A stretch of DNA of 23,518 bases, taken from CAYJPV01 sp964396055. Its GTDB lineage: Bacteria > Acidobacteriota > Vicinamibacteria > Vicinamibacterales > JAKQTR01. The position numbers were made by a program, and so were the translations under genes. The notes beneath the pieces were generated by a model. The model had not been told where the DNA came from, searched no databases, and saw only the letters and a list, made by a program, of their open reading frames with translations. Where the stretch lies: the NCBI GenBank assembly GCA_964396055.1, contig CAYNDV010000068.1:1-23518 (forward strand). The letters run 5' to 3'. Below, piece by piece: positions 1-7,601 of this stretch (its first letter is position 1; each line of letters starts with the position of its first letter).

Positions 1-1
1 T

Positions 2-1072
2 GCGCCGGCGCCCGCCGCCGTGCCGGTCGTCAGCGAGCCCACGCTGGCGGCGACCGCCCCAGCCGACACGCCACCGGCGCCGGACGCGACACTGGTTGGG
101 GCGCCCGTGACGGGCACCACTGCCGGCAAGCCCGAGCCCGCTCCGGCTCCTGCCGCGAAGGCGCCGGCCCGAGCGGACGACAAGCCTGCGGCCAAGGGAG
201 CGGCCGAGGACAGAGCGGTAGTTCCCGACAAGGGGAAGGCCGCGGACAAGGGGAAGGCAGGCGACAAGGCGCCGGCCGCGAAGCCGGCCGCTGGCGGCGG
301 CCGCCAGACCGGCCTCCTCATCGTGGCCGCCGTGCTCGTCGTGGCCGTGGGCGCGGCCGCTGGGTTCTACTGGATGCAGTCCAGGGCCGCCACCTCCGCG
401 GTTGACGAGCAGGCGGCCGTGACGGACCCGGCGCTGACTGATGCCGGCGCGGTGCCGCCGGCTGATGTCCCGCCACCGGCGGCGACCGGGGAGATGCCGC
501 CGGCCGACGCCGTGCCTCCGCCTGTGAGCACGGTGCCGCCCGCCACTGCGTCAGCCCCGCCTCCGGCGCCCGCCGCGGTTGTCACGGCGCCGCCGAAGCG
601 GACCCCGAAACCGAAGCCCGTCCCGGCGCAGACCGTCCCCGAGCCGGTTTCCGCGCCGGTGGTGTCGGCCCCGCCGCCCGCGGCGCCCGAGCCCGCGCCG
701 GCGGCGCCGAAGCCGGCGCCACGCGCGGAACCCGACGTCGTGCTGCCGGATACGTCGTACCGCAAGGTGAAGATCGTCACGCAGCAGGGCGAGGGCACGC
801 GCGAGATCGACGTGAACCTGATGTTTCTCGACGACCGGATCGGCGTGTCGCCGGCCAGCGGCGGCGCCACGTTCCGGTCCGTGCGGTACCGCGACATCAC
901 CAGCGCCAGCTACGCGCGCGAGCAGCGCAAGCGGCTCTTCATCAAGACGTCGAAACACCTGCTGACGATCGAGACAGCGGCCGAGCCGCTGATCCTGCGG
1001 CTGGACAAGGACAACTTCGACGCGATCATCCGCCAGCTCGAGACGCGGTCGAAGAAGCCGGTGGAGCGGTAG
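2..1072 (+). CDS. Ala/Pro-rich single-pass membrane protein, N-terminus outside window
   Basis: I do not recognise this protein. The frame is open from base 2 with the same Ala/Pro composition, so the GTG at 20 is probably internal and the gene starts upstream. In order it shows an Ala/Pro/Lys-rich region with short KGKA-type repeats, one hydrophobic segment (GLLIVAAVLVVAVGAAAGF, about residues 104-124 of what is visible), a second long Ala/Pro-rich linker, and a compact C-terminal domain of about 105 residues with normal composition and alternating beta-type patches (VKIVTQQG, LFIKTSKHLLTIET), ending in an amphipathic helix. The linker would place the C-terminal domain outside the cytoplasm if the N-terminus is inside. 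The C-terminal domain might be a PH-like fold, but that is a guess. It converges on the oxidoreductase at 1132-2136. Confidence 0.7.
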   Translation, partial: APAPAAVPVVSEPTLAATAPADTPPAPDATLVGAPVTGTTAGKPEPAPAPAAKAPARADDKPAAKGAAEDRAVVPDKGKAADKGKAGDKAPAAKPAAGGGRQTGLLIVAAVLVVAVGAAAGFYWMQSRAATSAVDEQAAVTDPALTDAGAVPPADVPPPAATGEMPPADAVPPPVSTVPPATASAPPPAPAAVVTAPPKRTPKPKPVPAQTVPEPVSAPVVSAPPPAAPEPAPAAPKPAPRAEPDVVLPDTSYRKVKIVTQQGEGTREIDVNLMFLDDRIGVSPASGGATFRSVRYRDITSASYAREQRKRLFIKTSKHLLTIETAAEPLILRLDKDNFDAIIRQLETRSKKPVER

Positions 1073-1082
1073 GCCACGACTT

Positions 1083-1124
1083 CCGGACCGGTGGTGTCCG
1101 CCTGGCTGGCGGGCACCGGTCCGG
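1083..1124. terminator. Strong bidirectional hairpin between convergent genes
   Basis: Outer arms 1083-1093 (CCGGACCGGTG) and 1114-1124 are perfect 11-bp reverse complements. Inner arms 1098-1102 (CCGCC) and 1108-1112 (GGCGG) extend the stem around a five-base loop, with a few unpaired bases on the left side. It sits exactly between the stop codons of two convergent genes (1072 and 1132). There is no T-tract, so it is either a factor-assisted or hairpin-only terminator, or an RNA 3'-end stabiliser, for both directions. Confidence 0.6.
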
Positions 1125-1131
1125 GTGACGC

Positions 1132-2136
1132 TCAGATGTCGAGGACGATCTTGCCGAACTGATCGGCGCGGTCCATCCGCTCATGCGCCCCCGCGGCGTC
1201 CGCCAGCGGGAACACTTGGTCCACCACCGGCGTCAGCCCGCCGTTGCCGAACCACTCGACCATGGCCGCGAATTCTGCTGGCGTGCCCATCGTGCTGCCG
1301 ATGAGCGCGATCTGCTTCCAGAAGACGCGCCGCACCTCGACGGCGGCCGCCGAGCCCGTCGTTGCGCCAAAGCTGACCAGCCGGCCTCCCGGCCTGATGA
1401 TGTCGATGAGCGTCGGCCACACGTCCCGTCCGGCGCTGTCGACGATGACGTCCGGCCCGCCGCCGGTCATCTCCTGGATCGCCTTGCCCCAGCCGTCGTG
1501 GCGGTAGTTGACGCCGCCTTCGGACCCGAGTTGCCGCGCCCGTTCCAGCTTGGCGTCGCTGCCGGAGGTGACGAAGACGCGGGCGCCGAGGCGGCGCGCG
1601 AAGATCACCGCGAAGGTGGCGACGCCCCCGCCGACGCCCGTGACGAGCACCGTGTCGTCCCGCGTCACGCGCGCGCGGGTCACGAGGGCGCGGTACGCCG
1701 TCAGGCCCGCCAGCGGGATCGCGGCAGCCTCGTGCCACGACAACCCCGCCGGCCTGGGCACCACGTTGGCGGCCGGCACCTTCACCCGTTCGGCATACGT
1801 ACCATCGTCGGGCAGGCCGAGGATGCGGTACCCGGTTCCCTGCGCCCGGTCGTCGGGCCCCCAGTCGAGGCTGGGGTTGACGACCACGTCGCGGCCGAGC
1901 CATGACGGGTCCACGCCGTCGCCCACCGACTCCACCGTGCCCGCGCCGTCGGACCCCAGGATGATCGGCAGCTTGATGCCCGCGTACAGGCCGTGGCGGA
2001 TCCACGCGTCGCGGTGGTTGAGTGCGGCGGCCCGCAGGCGCACGACCACGTCACCCGGGCCCGCCTTCGGATCCGGCACGGTGTCGAGCCGGAGCTGTTC
2101 CGGCCCGCCGATCTCCCGCAGGACGCTGGCGCGCAT
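1132..2136 (-). CDS. Zinc-free MDR family NAD(P)H:quinone oxidoreductase-like protein
   Basis: 334 residues, normal for the medium-chain dehydrogenase/reductase superfamily. The N-terminal GroES-like half holds LNHRDAWIRHG (about residue 39) and LGSDGAGTVESVG (60-72). The nucleotide-binding half has the glycine-rich turn VTGVGGGVATFA (165-176), followed by VIVDSAGRDVW and GRLVSFGATTG. The protein contains no cysteine at all, so neither the catalytic nor the structural zinc of alcohol dehydrogenases can be bound; quinone-oxidoreductase or enoyl-reductase type chemistry with NADPH is more likely. The substrate is unknown. The ATG at 2136 is preceded by GAGGAG five bases upstream. The gene lies 9 bp after the aldo/keto reductase stop, so the two are very probably co-transcribed. 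Confidence 0.88.
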   Translation of the reverse strand: MRASVLREIGGPEQLRLDTVPDPKAGPGDVVVRLRAAALNHRDAWIRHGLYAGIKLPIILGSDGAGTVESVGDGVDPSWLGRDVVVNPSLDWGPDDRAQGTGYRILGLPDDGTYAERVKVPAANVVPRPAGLSWHEAAAIPLAGLTAYRALVTRARVTRDDTVLVTGVGGGVATFAVIFARRLGARVFVTSGSDAKLERARQLGSEGGVNYRHDGWGKAIQEMTGGGPDVIVDSAGRDVWPTLIDIIRPGGRLVSFGATTGSAAAVEVRRVFWKQIALIGSTMGTPAEFAAMVEWFGNGGLTPVVDQVFPLADAAGAHERMDRADQFGKIVLDI

Positions 2137-2145
2137 GGCGGCTCC

Positions 2146-3129
2146 TCAGTCTTCCCAGTTCAGGTGCGCCTCGCCGCGGCGCGTGAACCCGGCGGCGTCC
2201 TTCTTGAAGAACGCGGCCTCGCTCTCGTAGCTGGCCGTGAGGCCCTCGAGCCGGGCCATCTCGGCGGCCGGCAGGGGCGCGAACTGTTTCGCGATCTGGA
2301 TGTTCTCCTCGAGCTGCGCCACGGTGTCGCAGCCGATGATGACCGTGCTGACCGGCAGCGTGAGCACGTAGCTCATCGAGTCCTTGATGCTGGTGATCCC
2401 GCCTTCGCGGAAGATGCGGCCGCGGGCGGGGATCTTCATCCCGATGACGCCCATCTGCTTTTCGTTGGCGATGGGCAGCAGGGTCTGGATGAACGACAGG
2501 CGGTGCTTGTCGGCGGGATTGAGCGCCATCAGGACCGTGTCGAACGGGAAGCGCTTGAGCGCCTTGGCCAGCACCTCGGGGTCGAAGTGGCCCGTGATGC
2601 CGATGAAGCGGATCATCTTCTGATCGCGCGCCTGCAGCATGGCCTCGATGGCGCCGCCCTTGCCGAGGATCTGCTCCACCTCCTCGTCGCGCATCACGTT
2701 GTGGTTCTGCCACAGGTCGACGTGATCGGTCTGCAGCGACTTCAGGCTCTGTTCGAGGTCCTTCAGCGCGCCGTCGCGGTCGCGGCTGCGCGTCTTGGTG
2801 GCCAGGAAGACCTCCTTGCGGCGCGTGGCCATGACCTCGCCGATGTAGGTCTGGCTGATGCCGCGCCCGTACGCGGCGGCCGTGTCGATGTAGTTCACGC
2901 CGAGATCGATGGCGCGGTTGATGATCGCGTGCGACGCGTCGCGCGTGCCCTCTTTCTCGATCGTGGCCTGGCCGCCCAGGCTGAAGAGGCGCACGTTGTG
3001 GCCCGTGCGCCCCAGCGGGCGTTCGGGCATCGGCGGCGCGGCGGCGCCGAGCGTCGGGGCCACGGCCATCGCGGCCGCGCCGGCCGCACCAATCTTCACG
3101 AACTCGCGTCGAGTCACGTCCGGGGCCAT
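2146..3129 (-). CDS. Tat-exported aldo/keto reductase
   Basis: 327 residues. The start at 3129 is chosen because AAGGAG lies six bases upstream and the protein then opens with a twin-arginine signal (TRREFVKIG at residues 6-14, then an Ala-rich hydrophobic stretch to about residue 32). The frame is open much further upstream, but that part is Ala/Arg-rich noise and runs into the divergent promoter region. The aldo/keto reductase barrel starts at RPLGRTG. All four family catalytic residues are present: D82 and Y87 in NYIDTAAAYG, K112 in FLATKTR and H143 in LWQNHN. A Tat signal suggests export of the folded, NAD(P)H-loaded enzyme, as in other periplasmic Tat aldo/keto reductases; the substrate cannot be told. 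First gene of an operon with the MDR protein. Confidence 0.9.
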   Translation of the reverse strand: MAPDVTRREFVKIGAAGAAAMAVAPTLGAAAPPMPERPLGRTGHNVRLFSLGGQATIEKEGTRDASHAIINRAIDLGVNYIDTAAAYGRGISQTYIGEVMATRRKEVFLATKTRSRDRDGALKDLEQSLKSLQTDHVDLWQNHNVMRDEEVEQILGKGGAIEAMLQARDQKMIRFIGITGHFDPEVLAKALKRFPFDTVLMALNPADKHRLSFIQTLLPIANEKQMGVIGMKIPARGRIFREGGITSIKDSMSYVLTLPVSTVIIGCDTVAQLEENIQIAKQFAPLPAAEMARLEGLTASYESEAAFFKKDAAGFTRRGEAHLNWED

Positions 3130-3257
3130 GCGGTGCTCCTTGAAGAAGGGGAGGGCGCGCCCCGGCGGCCGGGGCAGCAACTGGCGCCACGGTACACCGG
3201 CCGGCCGCCTGAATGCAAAGGAAACGGCCGCGGGCGCGCAGGCGCGGCCCGCGGCCA

Positions 3258-3292
3258 TTGACAAACCCGGCGATCGCCGGTAGTTAAGGGGC
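3258..3292 (+). promoter_or_regulatory. Promoter with palindromic spacer for the acyl-CoA dehydrogenase operon
   Basis: A perfect -35 hexamer TTGACA (3258-3263) is followed by exactly 17 bases and TAGTTA (3281-3286). The spacer contains a perfect 14-bp palindrome, CCGGCGATCGCCGG (3267-3280), abutting the -10, where a repressor or a MerR-type spacer-binding regulator could sit. Only six bases separate the -10 from the ATG at 3293, so the transcript would begin at or next to the start codon. TAGTTA lacks the usual final T, so the -10 is not ideal. Confidence 0.55.
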
Positions 3293-5527
3293 ATGTGCGC
3301 AGCGCCCGGCAACGCCCCTGCCCTCCGGACCCTCCCCGACGATGACGTGCGCGCCGCGCTGTGGCGGTACGCCGGCCGCGACGATCTGGCCCGGGTGGTG
3401 GCCGCCGCCCGCGCCGTGGCACGCGGGCCCGTCGCCCGCCTGGTGGCCGCCGGCGGCCGGCACACGCACGAGTGGACGCCCGAGAAGGCCGCCATCCTGA
3501 CCGCGTTCGATACCGCCGGGCTCAACGCCGTCGGCGTCGGCGCCGAACACGGCGGCCTGATTGCCGGCCCGAGGAGCCTGGCCCTCGCGCTGGTGGCCTT
3601 CGAGCTGGCCTGGGTCGACGCGGGCGCGGCCCTGCTGCACCTGGCCAACTACCTGGCGCTGGCGTCGATTCACTTCAAGGGCACCGACGCGCAGCGCGCC
3701 CGGTACCTCGCCGCGTCCGCCGCGCCGCAGCCCGACACCGGCGAGCCGTGGCGGGGCGCGTTCGCGCTCACCGAACCCCTGCCGTACGTTGGCGTCGAAA
3801 CCGTCGTGATGGGCGGCAAGGCCCGCGTCGCCGCCTGGGACGACGGCCAGGAGCCCTGGCTGCAGATCGAGAAACGGGGTCGCTTCATCTCGGGCATGGA
3901 CTTCGCCGATTTCGTCGTCGCGGCCGTGCACTCCGACGACGATCGGATCAAGGGCAGCTTCATGGTGATCCTCGAGCGGACCGACGAAGGCACCTTCGAC
4001 CGCGGTGCGCCGGCACGCAAACTCGTGGATCAGCTGGCCTCGACCCGCGACCCCGTCTTCAATCTTCGCGTGCCCGCGAGTCGTATCGTCGGCGGCTACG
4101 ACGTCCGGGATGGCGTCATCGTGCCCGCCTGCGCCCACGGCGAAGTGATCGACGCGGTGTTCCGCCGCACGCGCGTCACCGTCGGCGTGATGACCGCCGC
4201 GAAGCTGCTCTCGGCCGTCGAGCCCGTCATCCGCTACCACCGCACCCGGTTCCGCGGTGCCGAGGCCGTCACGCCCGGCACGCCGCGCTACGAGTTCGGG
4301 CTCCAGCAGCGCGAGGACGTGCTCCACCGCCTCGTGGACATCTGGGCGATGGGCGAGGCCGCCTCCGCCCTCGGCTTCGAGGCGGCGCGCCTGCTCGACG
4401 CGCTCGAGCCCCTCGAGCAGGAGCAGCAGCGCCTCCTGGCCGCGCGTGGCGTGCACGCAGGGCGGGCCGCCACGAAGGCCCTGGCGCCGGCGCACGCGGA
4501 CGCGCTCGCGTATCTGGCCGAACTGGCCCGGCCGGCGGAGAAACGCCGCCAGGATCGCCTCGCGGCCTTCGAGGCGGATCCGCTCGTCCGTTTCGTGCAG
4601 CTCGACGCCGTGGTCAGCGTCTTCGGGCCGGCCGTCAAGTTGTGGAACACGGGGCAGGGGGCCGGCGCCATGCGCGAGGCGGTGAGCCTCATGGGCGGCT
4701 ACGGCATCACCGAGGACTGCCCGGGCTTCCTCGGGTACAAGTGGATGGACGCGCAGCTCGAGGCCACCTACGAAGGCCCCGAGGCCGTGCATCGCCGGAC
4801 GTTGTCGGCGACGATGACCAACGACGTCTTCCTCGCGCAGTTCCGCGCGTGGGCCTCCGACATGCGTCGGCTCGCGTCCGACCATCCCGGGTCCGGCGCA
4901 TGCACCCTCGCCACGGCCATGCAGATGTGGCTCTGGACGCTCCGGCACCTGCAGCGGGCGGCCGACGCCGACGGGCAGCCGCTCTACCAGTCCGCGCGCC
5001 AGGGGGTGACCTTCCCGCTGGCCGACGCGTTGTGCTGGATCCTCGCGGCCCGCCAGCAGATCCTCGACGTCATCGATTTCCCCGCCGCCGCCTCGGCCGC
5101 GCCGGCACTGGCCGAGCGCGCGGAGGGCGTCGCCGCGTTTCTCACGGACCTGTGCCACATCCAGGTCGTGCGGGCCGCGGGCGAGGTTTCCCGGATCTGT
5201 GCCGAGCTGCTGTTCGGGTACCGCCGCCATCCGGCCTGGGAGCGCGACGGGTGCGCCACCTGCTACGTGGCGGACGAACTCGACGATCTCGACGAGGTCA
5301 TTCCCGGGATGGCCGCCACCGCCAGGTTCTACAGCGACGTCATCGAGGCCGACGGATCGCACGAGTTCAAGGCCGGGCCGTGCGCGCGCACCGACGGGCT
5401 CGAGCCCTTCCTGCGGATGCAGGCGAAACTCATCGGGTGCCTGACCGGCGCCCGCCTGGCCAAGGACCGCGCGGCCGAGGTCCTGACCCATCTCACGATT
5501 CCGGACGCCGCCGGGTACCCGCTCTAG
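3293..5527 (+). CDS. Acyl-CoA dehydrogenase family protein, extended form
   Basis: 744 residues against about 380-600 for most acyl-CoA dehydrogenases. FALTEP (about residue 159) matches the flavin-contacting ALTEP motif, although the usual AGSD that follows is replaced. The C-terminal helical domain carries GQGAGAMREAVSLMGGYGITED, then LEATYEGPEAVHRR, where E494 is at the position of the catalytic glutamate of MCAD-like enzymes. After it comes an extra region of about 240 residues, mostly helical in appearance and rich in conserved-looking Cys and Trp, that I cannot assign; long homologues such as VLCAD also carry C-terminal extensions. Expected role is FAD-dependent alpha,beta-oxidation of an acyl-CoA in the cytoplasm. 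It is 43 bp upstream of the lysine-6-dehydrogenase-like gene, which points to amino-acid or short/branched acyl degradation rather than general beta-oxidation (inference). Confidence 0.85.
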   Translation: MCAAPGNAPALRTLPDDDVRAALWRYAGRDDLARVVAAARAVARGPVARLVAAGGRHTHEWTPEKAAILTAFDTAGLNAVGVGAEHGGLIAGPRSLALALVAFELAWVDAGAALLHLANYLALASIHFKGTDAQRARYLAASAAPQPDTGEPWRGAFALTEPLPYVGVETVVMGGKARVAAWDDGQEPWLQIEKRGRFISGMDFADFVVAAVHSDDDRIKGSFMVILERTDEGTFDRGAPARKLVDQLASTRDPVFNLRVPASRIVGGYDVRDGVIVPACAHGEVIDAVFRRTRVTVGVMTAAKLLSAVEPVIRYHRTRFRGAEAVTPGTPRYEFGLQQREDVLHRLVDIWAMGEAASALGFEAARLLDALEPLEQEQQRLLAARGVHAGRAATKALAPAHADALAYLAELARPAEKRRQDRLAAFEADPLVRFVQLDAVVSVFGPAVKLWNTGQGAGAMREAVSLMGGYGITEDCPGFLGYKWMDAQLEATYEGPEAVHRRTLSATMTNDVFLAQFRAWASDMRRLASDHPGSGACTLATAMQMWLWTLRHLQRAADADGQPLYQSARQGVTFPLADALCWILAARQQILDVIDFPAAASAAPALAERAEGVAAFLTDLCHIQVVRAAGEVSRICAELLFGYRRHPAWERDGCATCYVADELDDLDEVIPGMAATARFYSDVIEADGSHEFKAGPCARTDGLEPFLRMQAKLIGCLTGARLAKDRAAEVLTHLTIPDAAGYPL

Positions 5528-5570
5528 CCGCGCCCACCCGTTCGCCGATGTGTTCCGCAGGGGGAGAGTG

Positions 5571-6740
5571 ATGTCATACGTCTATGCCGTGGTCGGGGCC
5601 GGTCGTCAGGGAGTGGCGGCCGCCTACGATCTCGTGACGTTCGGAGATGCCTCGCGCATCGTCCTCGTCGACGCGTCGGAGGACGCGGCCCGCCAGGGGG
5701 CGGCCGTCATCGATCGGCTCGCGGGCCGGGCCGTGGCCGAGGCTGCGCGGGCCGACGCCCGCGACCTGTCGCGGCTGCGGGACCTGCTCGCCGGCTGCCA
5801 CGGCGTGCTGAGCGCCGCGCACTACAACGTGAACCTCGATCTCACCCGCCTCGCGGCGTCGATGGGCATCCACATGGTGGATCTGGGCGGACACACGGGC
5901 GTCGTCCGCCAGCAGCACGCCTGCGATGCCGACGCGCGCGCGGGCGCCGTCACGGTCGTGCCGGACTGCGGCATGGGGCCCGGGCTCAACGTGTCCCTCG
6001 CGGCCTACGTGATGAGCCTGCTCGATCGGCCGCGCGACATCCGCATCTGGGACGGCGGCCTGCCCCAGGATCCGCAGCCGCCGTGGAACTACCGCTCGAC
6101 TTTCGCGATGAGCGGCCTCACTAATGAGTACGACGGCGTGGCGTACTTCCTGCGCGACGGCGCCGTCGTGGACGTGCCGGCCTTCGCCGATCTGGAAACG
6201 CTCGAGTTCGCGCCGCCGATCGGCCGCCTGGAGGCGTTCGTGACCTCCGGCGGCCTCTCCACGGCGCCGTGGACCTGGGCCGGCACGCTCGATCGGCTCG
6301 AGAACAAGACGCTGCGCTATCCCGGTCACTGCGCGATGTTCACGGCGTTCCAGCACCTGGGTTTGCTCGAGCAGGAGCCGATCGATGCGGGCGGCACTCG
6401 CGTGGCGCCGCGCGATGTGTTGCACGCGCTGCTCGAGCCGCGCATCGGGATGCGGCCCGGCGACGTGGTGAAGGACGTCTGCGTGATGCGCGTGACGGGC
6501 ACGGGGGAGCGCGGAGGCCGCCCGGCCACCGCGACGGTCGAACTCGTCGACCGCTACGACGAGGGCACCGGCTTTACGGCCATGCAGCGGCTGACCGGGT
6601 GGCATGCGGCGATCGTCCTGGGGCTCGCGGTCCGGGGACAGTTGCCGGCGGGAGTCCGACCCGTGGAATCGGTTCCAGGTGCCTTGATTGTGGCCGAAGG
6701 GAGACGCCGAGGCTGGCACATTACAGAGTCGTCACGCTGA
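5571..6740 (+). CDS. Saccharopine dehydrogenase family protein, lysine 6-dehydrogenase-like
   Basis: 389 residues from the ATG at 5571, which is preceded by a clear AGGGGGAGAG purine tract; a GTG at 5550 would add seven residues but lies upstream of that site. The N-terminal Rossmann motif is VVGAGRQG (G9, G11, G14). Further on, MVDLGGHTGVV, PDCGMGPGLNVSLA, EAFVTSGGLST, NKTLRYPGH and APRDVLHALLEP follow the order and spacing I recall for bacterial L-lysine 6-dehydrogenase, which oxidatively deaminates the lysine epsilon-amino group with NAD+ to allysine/piperideine-6-carboxylate. Length matches that family (about 385). The true substrate could be another diamino or imino acid. Second gene of the operon with the acyl-CoA dehydrogenase-like protein. 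Confidence 0.82.
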   Translation: MSYVYAVVGAGRQGVAAAYDLVTFGDASRIVLVDASEDAARQGAAVIDRLAGRAVAEAARADARDLSRLRDLLAGCHGVLSAAHYNVNLDLTRLAASMGIHMVDLGGHTGVVRQQHACDADARAGAVTVVPDCGMGPGLNVSLAAYVMSLLDRPRDIRIWDGGLPQDPQPPWNYRSTFAMSGLTNEYDGVAYFLRDGAVVDVPAFADLETLEFAPPIGRLEAFVTSGGLSTAPWTWAGTLDRLENKTLRYPGHCAMFTAFQHLGLLEQEPIDAGGTRVAPRDVLHALLEPRIGMRPGDVVKDVCVMRVTGTGERGGRPATATVELVDRYDEGTGFTAMQRLTGWHAAIVLGLAVRGQLPAGVRPVESVPGALIVAEGRRRGWHITESSR

Positions 6741-6883
6741 TTGCAGGAGAAGTACTTGACTTCGTGAGGGTTAGGCGCGAGACTGGCGCTTCTTGGCCGT
6801 GGCGTCGCGGTTGGCCAGGGTGGCGCGCGTCTTGCGTCACCACCATTCATTGTCTCGTCAACGATACGCGCGGGCAGGTTGAG

Positions 6884-7108
6884 ATGAGTGCTGGGACCCT
6901 CCTGACACGTCTGGGCTGCTACCTCTCGGGGCACGAATATTCGATCCGGCAGTCCGACGGCCGGATGTTCCTCGTGTGTCATACCTGCGGGCACCGGTCA
7001 GAGGGGATTGCGCTCACGCGCGCTGCGTCCCACCGGGGCGGGGTGTCCGGCATGGCGTATGCGCCACCGGCGGGCCGCCCGGCCGACCGAGTCGTTTCTC
7101 CTAATTAA
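6884..7108 (+). CDS. Small zinc-ribbon-like protein (74 aa)
   Basis: The reading frame runs from ATG 6884 to TAA 7106-7108. It shows LGCYLSGHEYSIRQSDGRMF followed by LVCHTCGHRSEG, giving Cys12, His17, Cys32 and Cys35 as a plausible single zinc site. Small proteins of this layout (C-x4-H ... C-x2-C-G) are common uncharacterised zinc-ribbon proteins in proteobacteria and acidobacteria. The ribosome-binding site is weak (AGGTTGAG just upstream). The last 25 residues look disordered. The stop codon lies within the upstream palindrome of the blaI promoter, so a repressor bound there would sit at the 3' end of this gene. Upstream, 6741-6883 shows nothing beyond a poor promoter-like TTGACT. Function unknown. 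Confidence 0.65.
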   Translation: MSAGTLLTRLGCYLSGHEYSIRQSDGRMFLVCHTCGHRSEGIALTRAASHRGGVSGMAYAPPAGRPADRVVSPN

Positions 7109-7112
7109 TTAG
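7101..7112. promoter_or_regulatory. Upstream operator half of the BlaI promoter
   Basis: CTAATTAATTAG is a perfect 12-bp palindrome, strikingly AT-rich in this GC-rich window, ending one base before the -35 hexamer at 7113. It shares CTAAT/ATTAG with the second palindrome at 7150-7167. The likely ligand is the BlaI/MecI-type repressor encoded at 7215-7601 (inference from autoregulation in that family). Confidence 0.7.
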
Positions 7113-7141
7113 TTGACAATTCCGGGTGCCGGGCTTATCTT
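7113..7141 (+). promoter_or_regulatory. Sigma-70-type promoter of the blaI-M56 unit
   Basis: TTGACA (7113-7118), exactly 17 bases, then TATCTT (7136-7141). This is the best classical promoter in the window. The predicted start of transcription, around 7148, falls at the edge of the second operator, leaving a leader of about 67 bases before the blaI ATG. Confidence 0.75.
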
Positions 7142-7149
7142 GTGTTGAA

Positions 7150-7167
7150 GTCCTAATAAATTAGGAC
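7150..7167. promoter_or_regulatory. Downstream operator of the BlaI promoter
   Basis: GTCCTAATAAATTAGGAC has perfect 8-bp arms (GTCCTAAT / ATTAGGAC) around AA. It covers about +2 to +20 of the predicted transcript, where a bound dimer would block promoter clearance. Together with 7101-7112 it brackets the promoter, the arrangement expected for cooperative autorepression by a BlaI/MecI-family dimer. Confidence 0.72.
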
Positions 7168-7214
7168 ATCAGGCGGGCCGCGCAACGCCGCCCGCCGGGC
7201 CTGGCACACGGACC

Positions 7215-7601
7215 ATGGGACGCAAACGATCCGACACGTTGACCGACGGCGAACTGAAGATCATGCGCGTGTTCTGGCAGCATGGACCCTCCACGGTTGC
7301 CGACGTCGTCGAAGCCCTGTCGGGGTCCAGTTCCCCCGCCTACAACACGGTCCAGACGATGGTGCGGATTCTCGAGCGGAAGGGATACGTGCGTCACCGG
7401 ACCAAGGAAGGACGGGCGTTCGTCTTTGAGCCGCGGATCGACGAATCGCAGGCGCGCCGGAGTGCGCTCCGCCACCTGCTCGACCGGTTCTTCGACAATT
7501 CGCCGGGCACGCTCGTGATGAGCCTGCTCGAGCACGAGCAGGTGTCGGACGACGAGGTCAAGCTGGTCGAGTTGATGCTCAGGGAACGCGAGGCACGCTG
7601 A
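7215..7601 (+). CDS. BlaI/MecI/CopY-family transcriptional repressor
   Basis: 128 residues, the normal size. The winged-helix N-terminal domain (LTDGELKIMRVFWQHGPSTVADVVEAL, then YNTVQTMVRILERKGYVRHRTKEGRAFVFEP) matches the family closely, including the recognition helix region around NTVQTMVRILERKG. The C-terminal third (ALRHLLDRFFDNSPGTLVMSLLEHEQVSDDEVKLVELML) is the helical dimerisation and proteolysis-linked domain. It probably binds the two palindromes at 7101-7112 and 7150-7167. The stop TGA is directly followed by the ATG of the M56 peptidase, so the two are translationally coupled, as in blaI-blaR1 pairs. No beta-lactamase is in the window, so the true regulon is unknown. Confidence 0.93.
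   Translation: MGRKRSDTLTDGELKIMRVFWQHGPSTVADVVEALSGSSSPAYNTVQTMVRILERKGYVRHRTKEGRAFVFEPRIDESQARRSALRHLLDRFFDNSPGTLVMSLLEHEQVSDDEVKLVELMLREREAR

Noticed and set aside
3130..3648. Long N-terminal extension of the aldo/keto reductase
   Set aside because: It would overlap the divergent acyl-CoA dehydrogenase gene and its promoter, and is Ala/Arg-rich antisense sequence; the Tat signal starts at 3129.
6741..6883. Promoter for the small zinc-ribbon gene at TTGACT (about 6758)
   Set aside because: No acceptable -10 hexamer lies 16-18 bases downstream.
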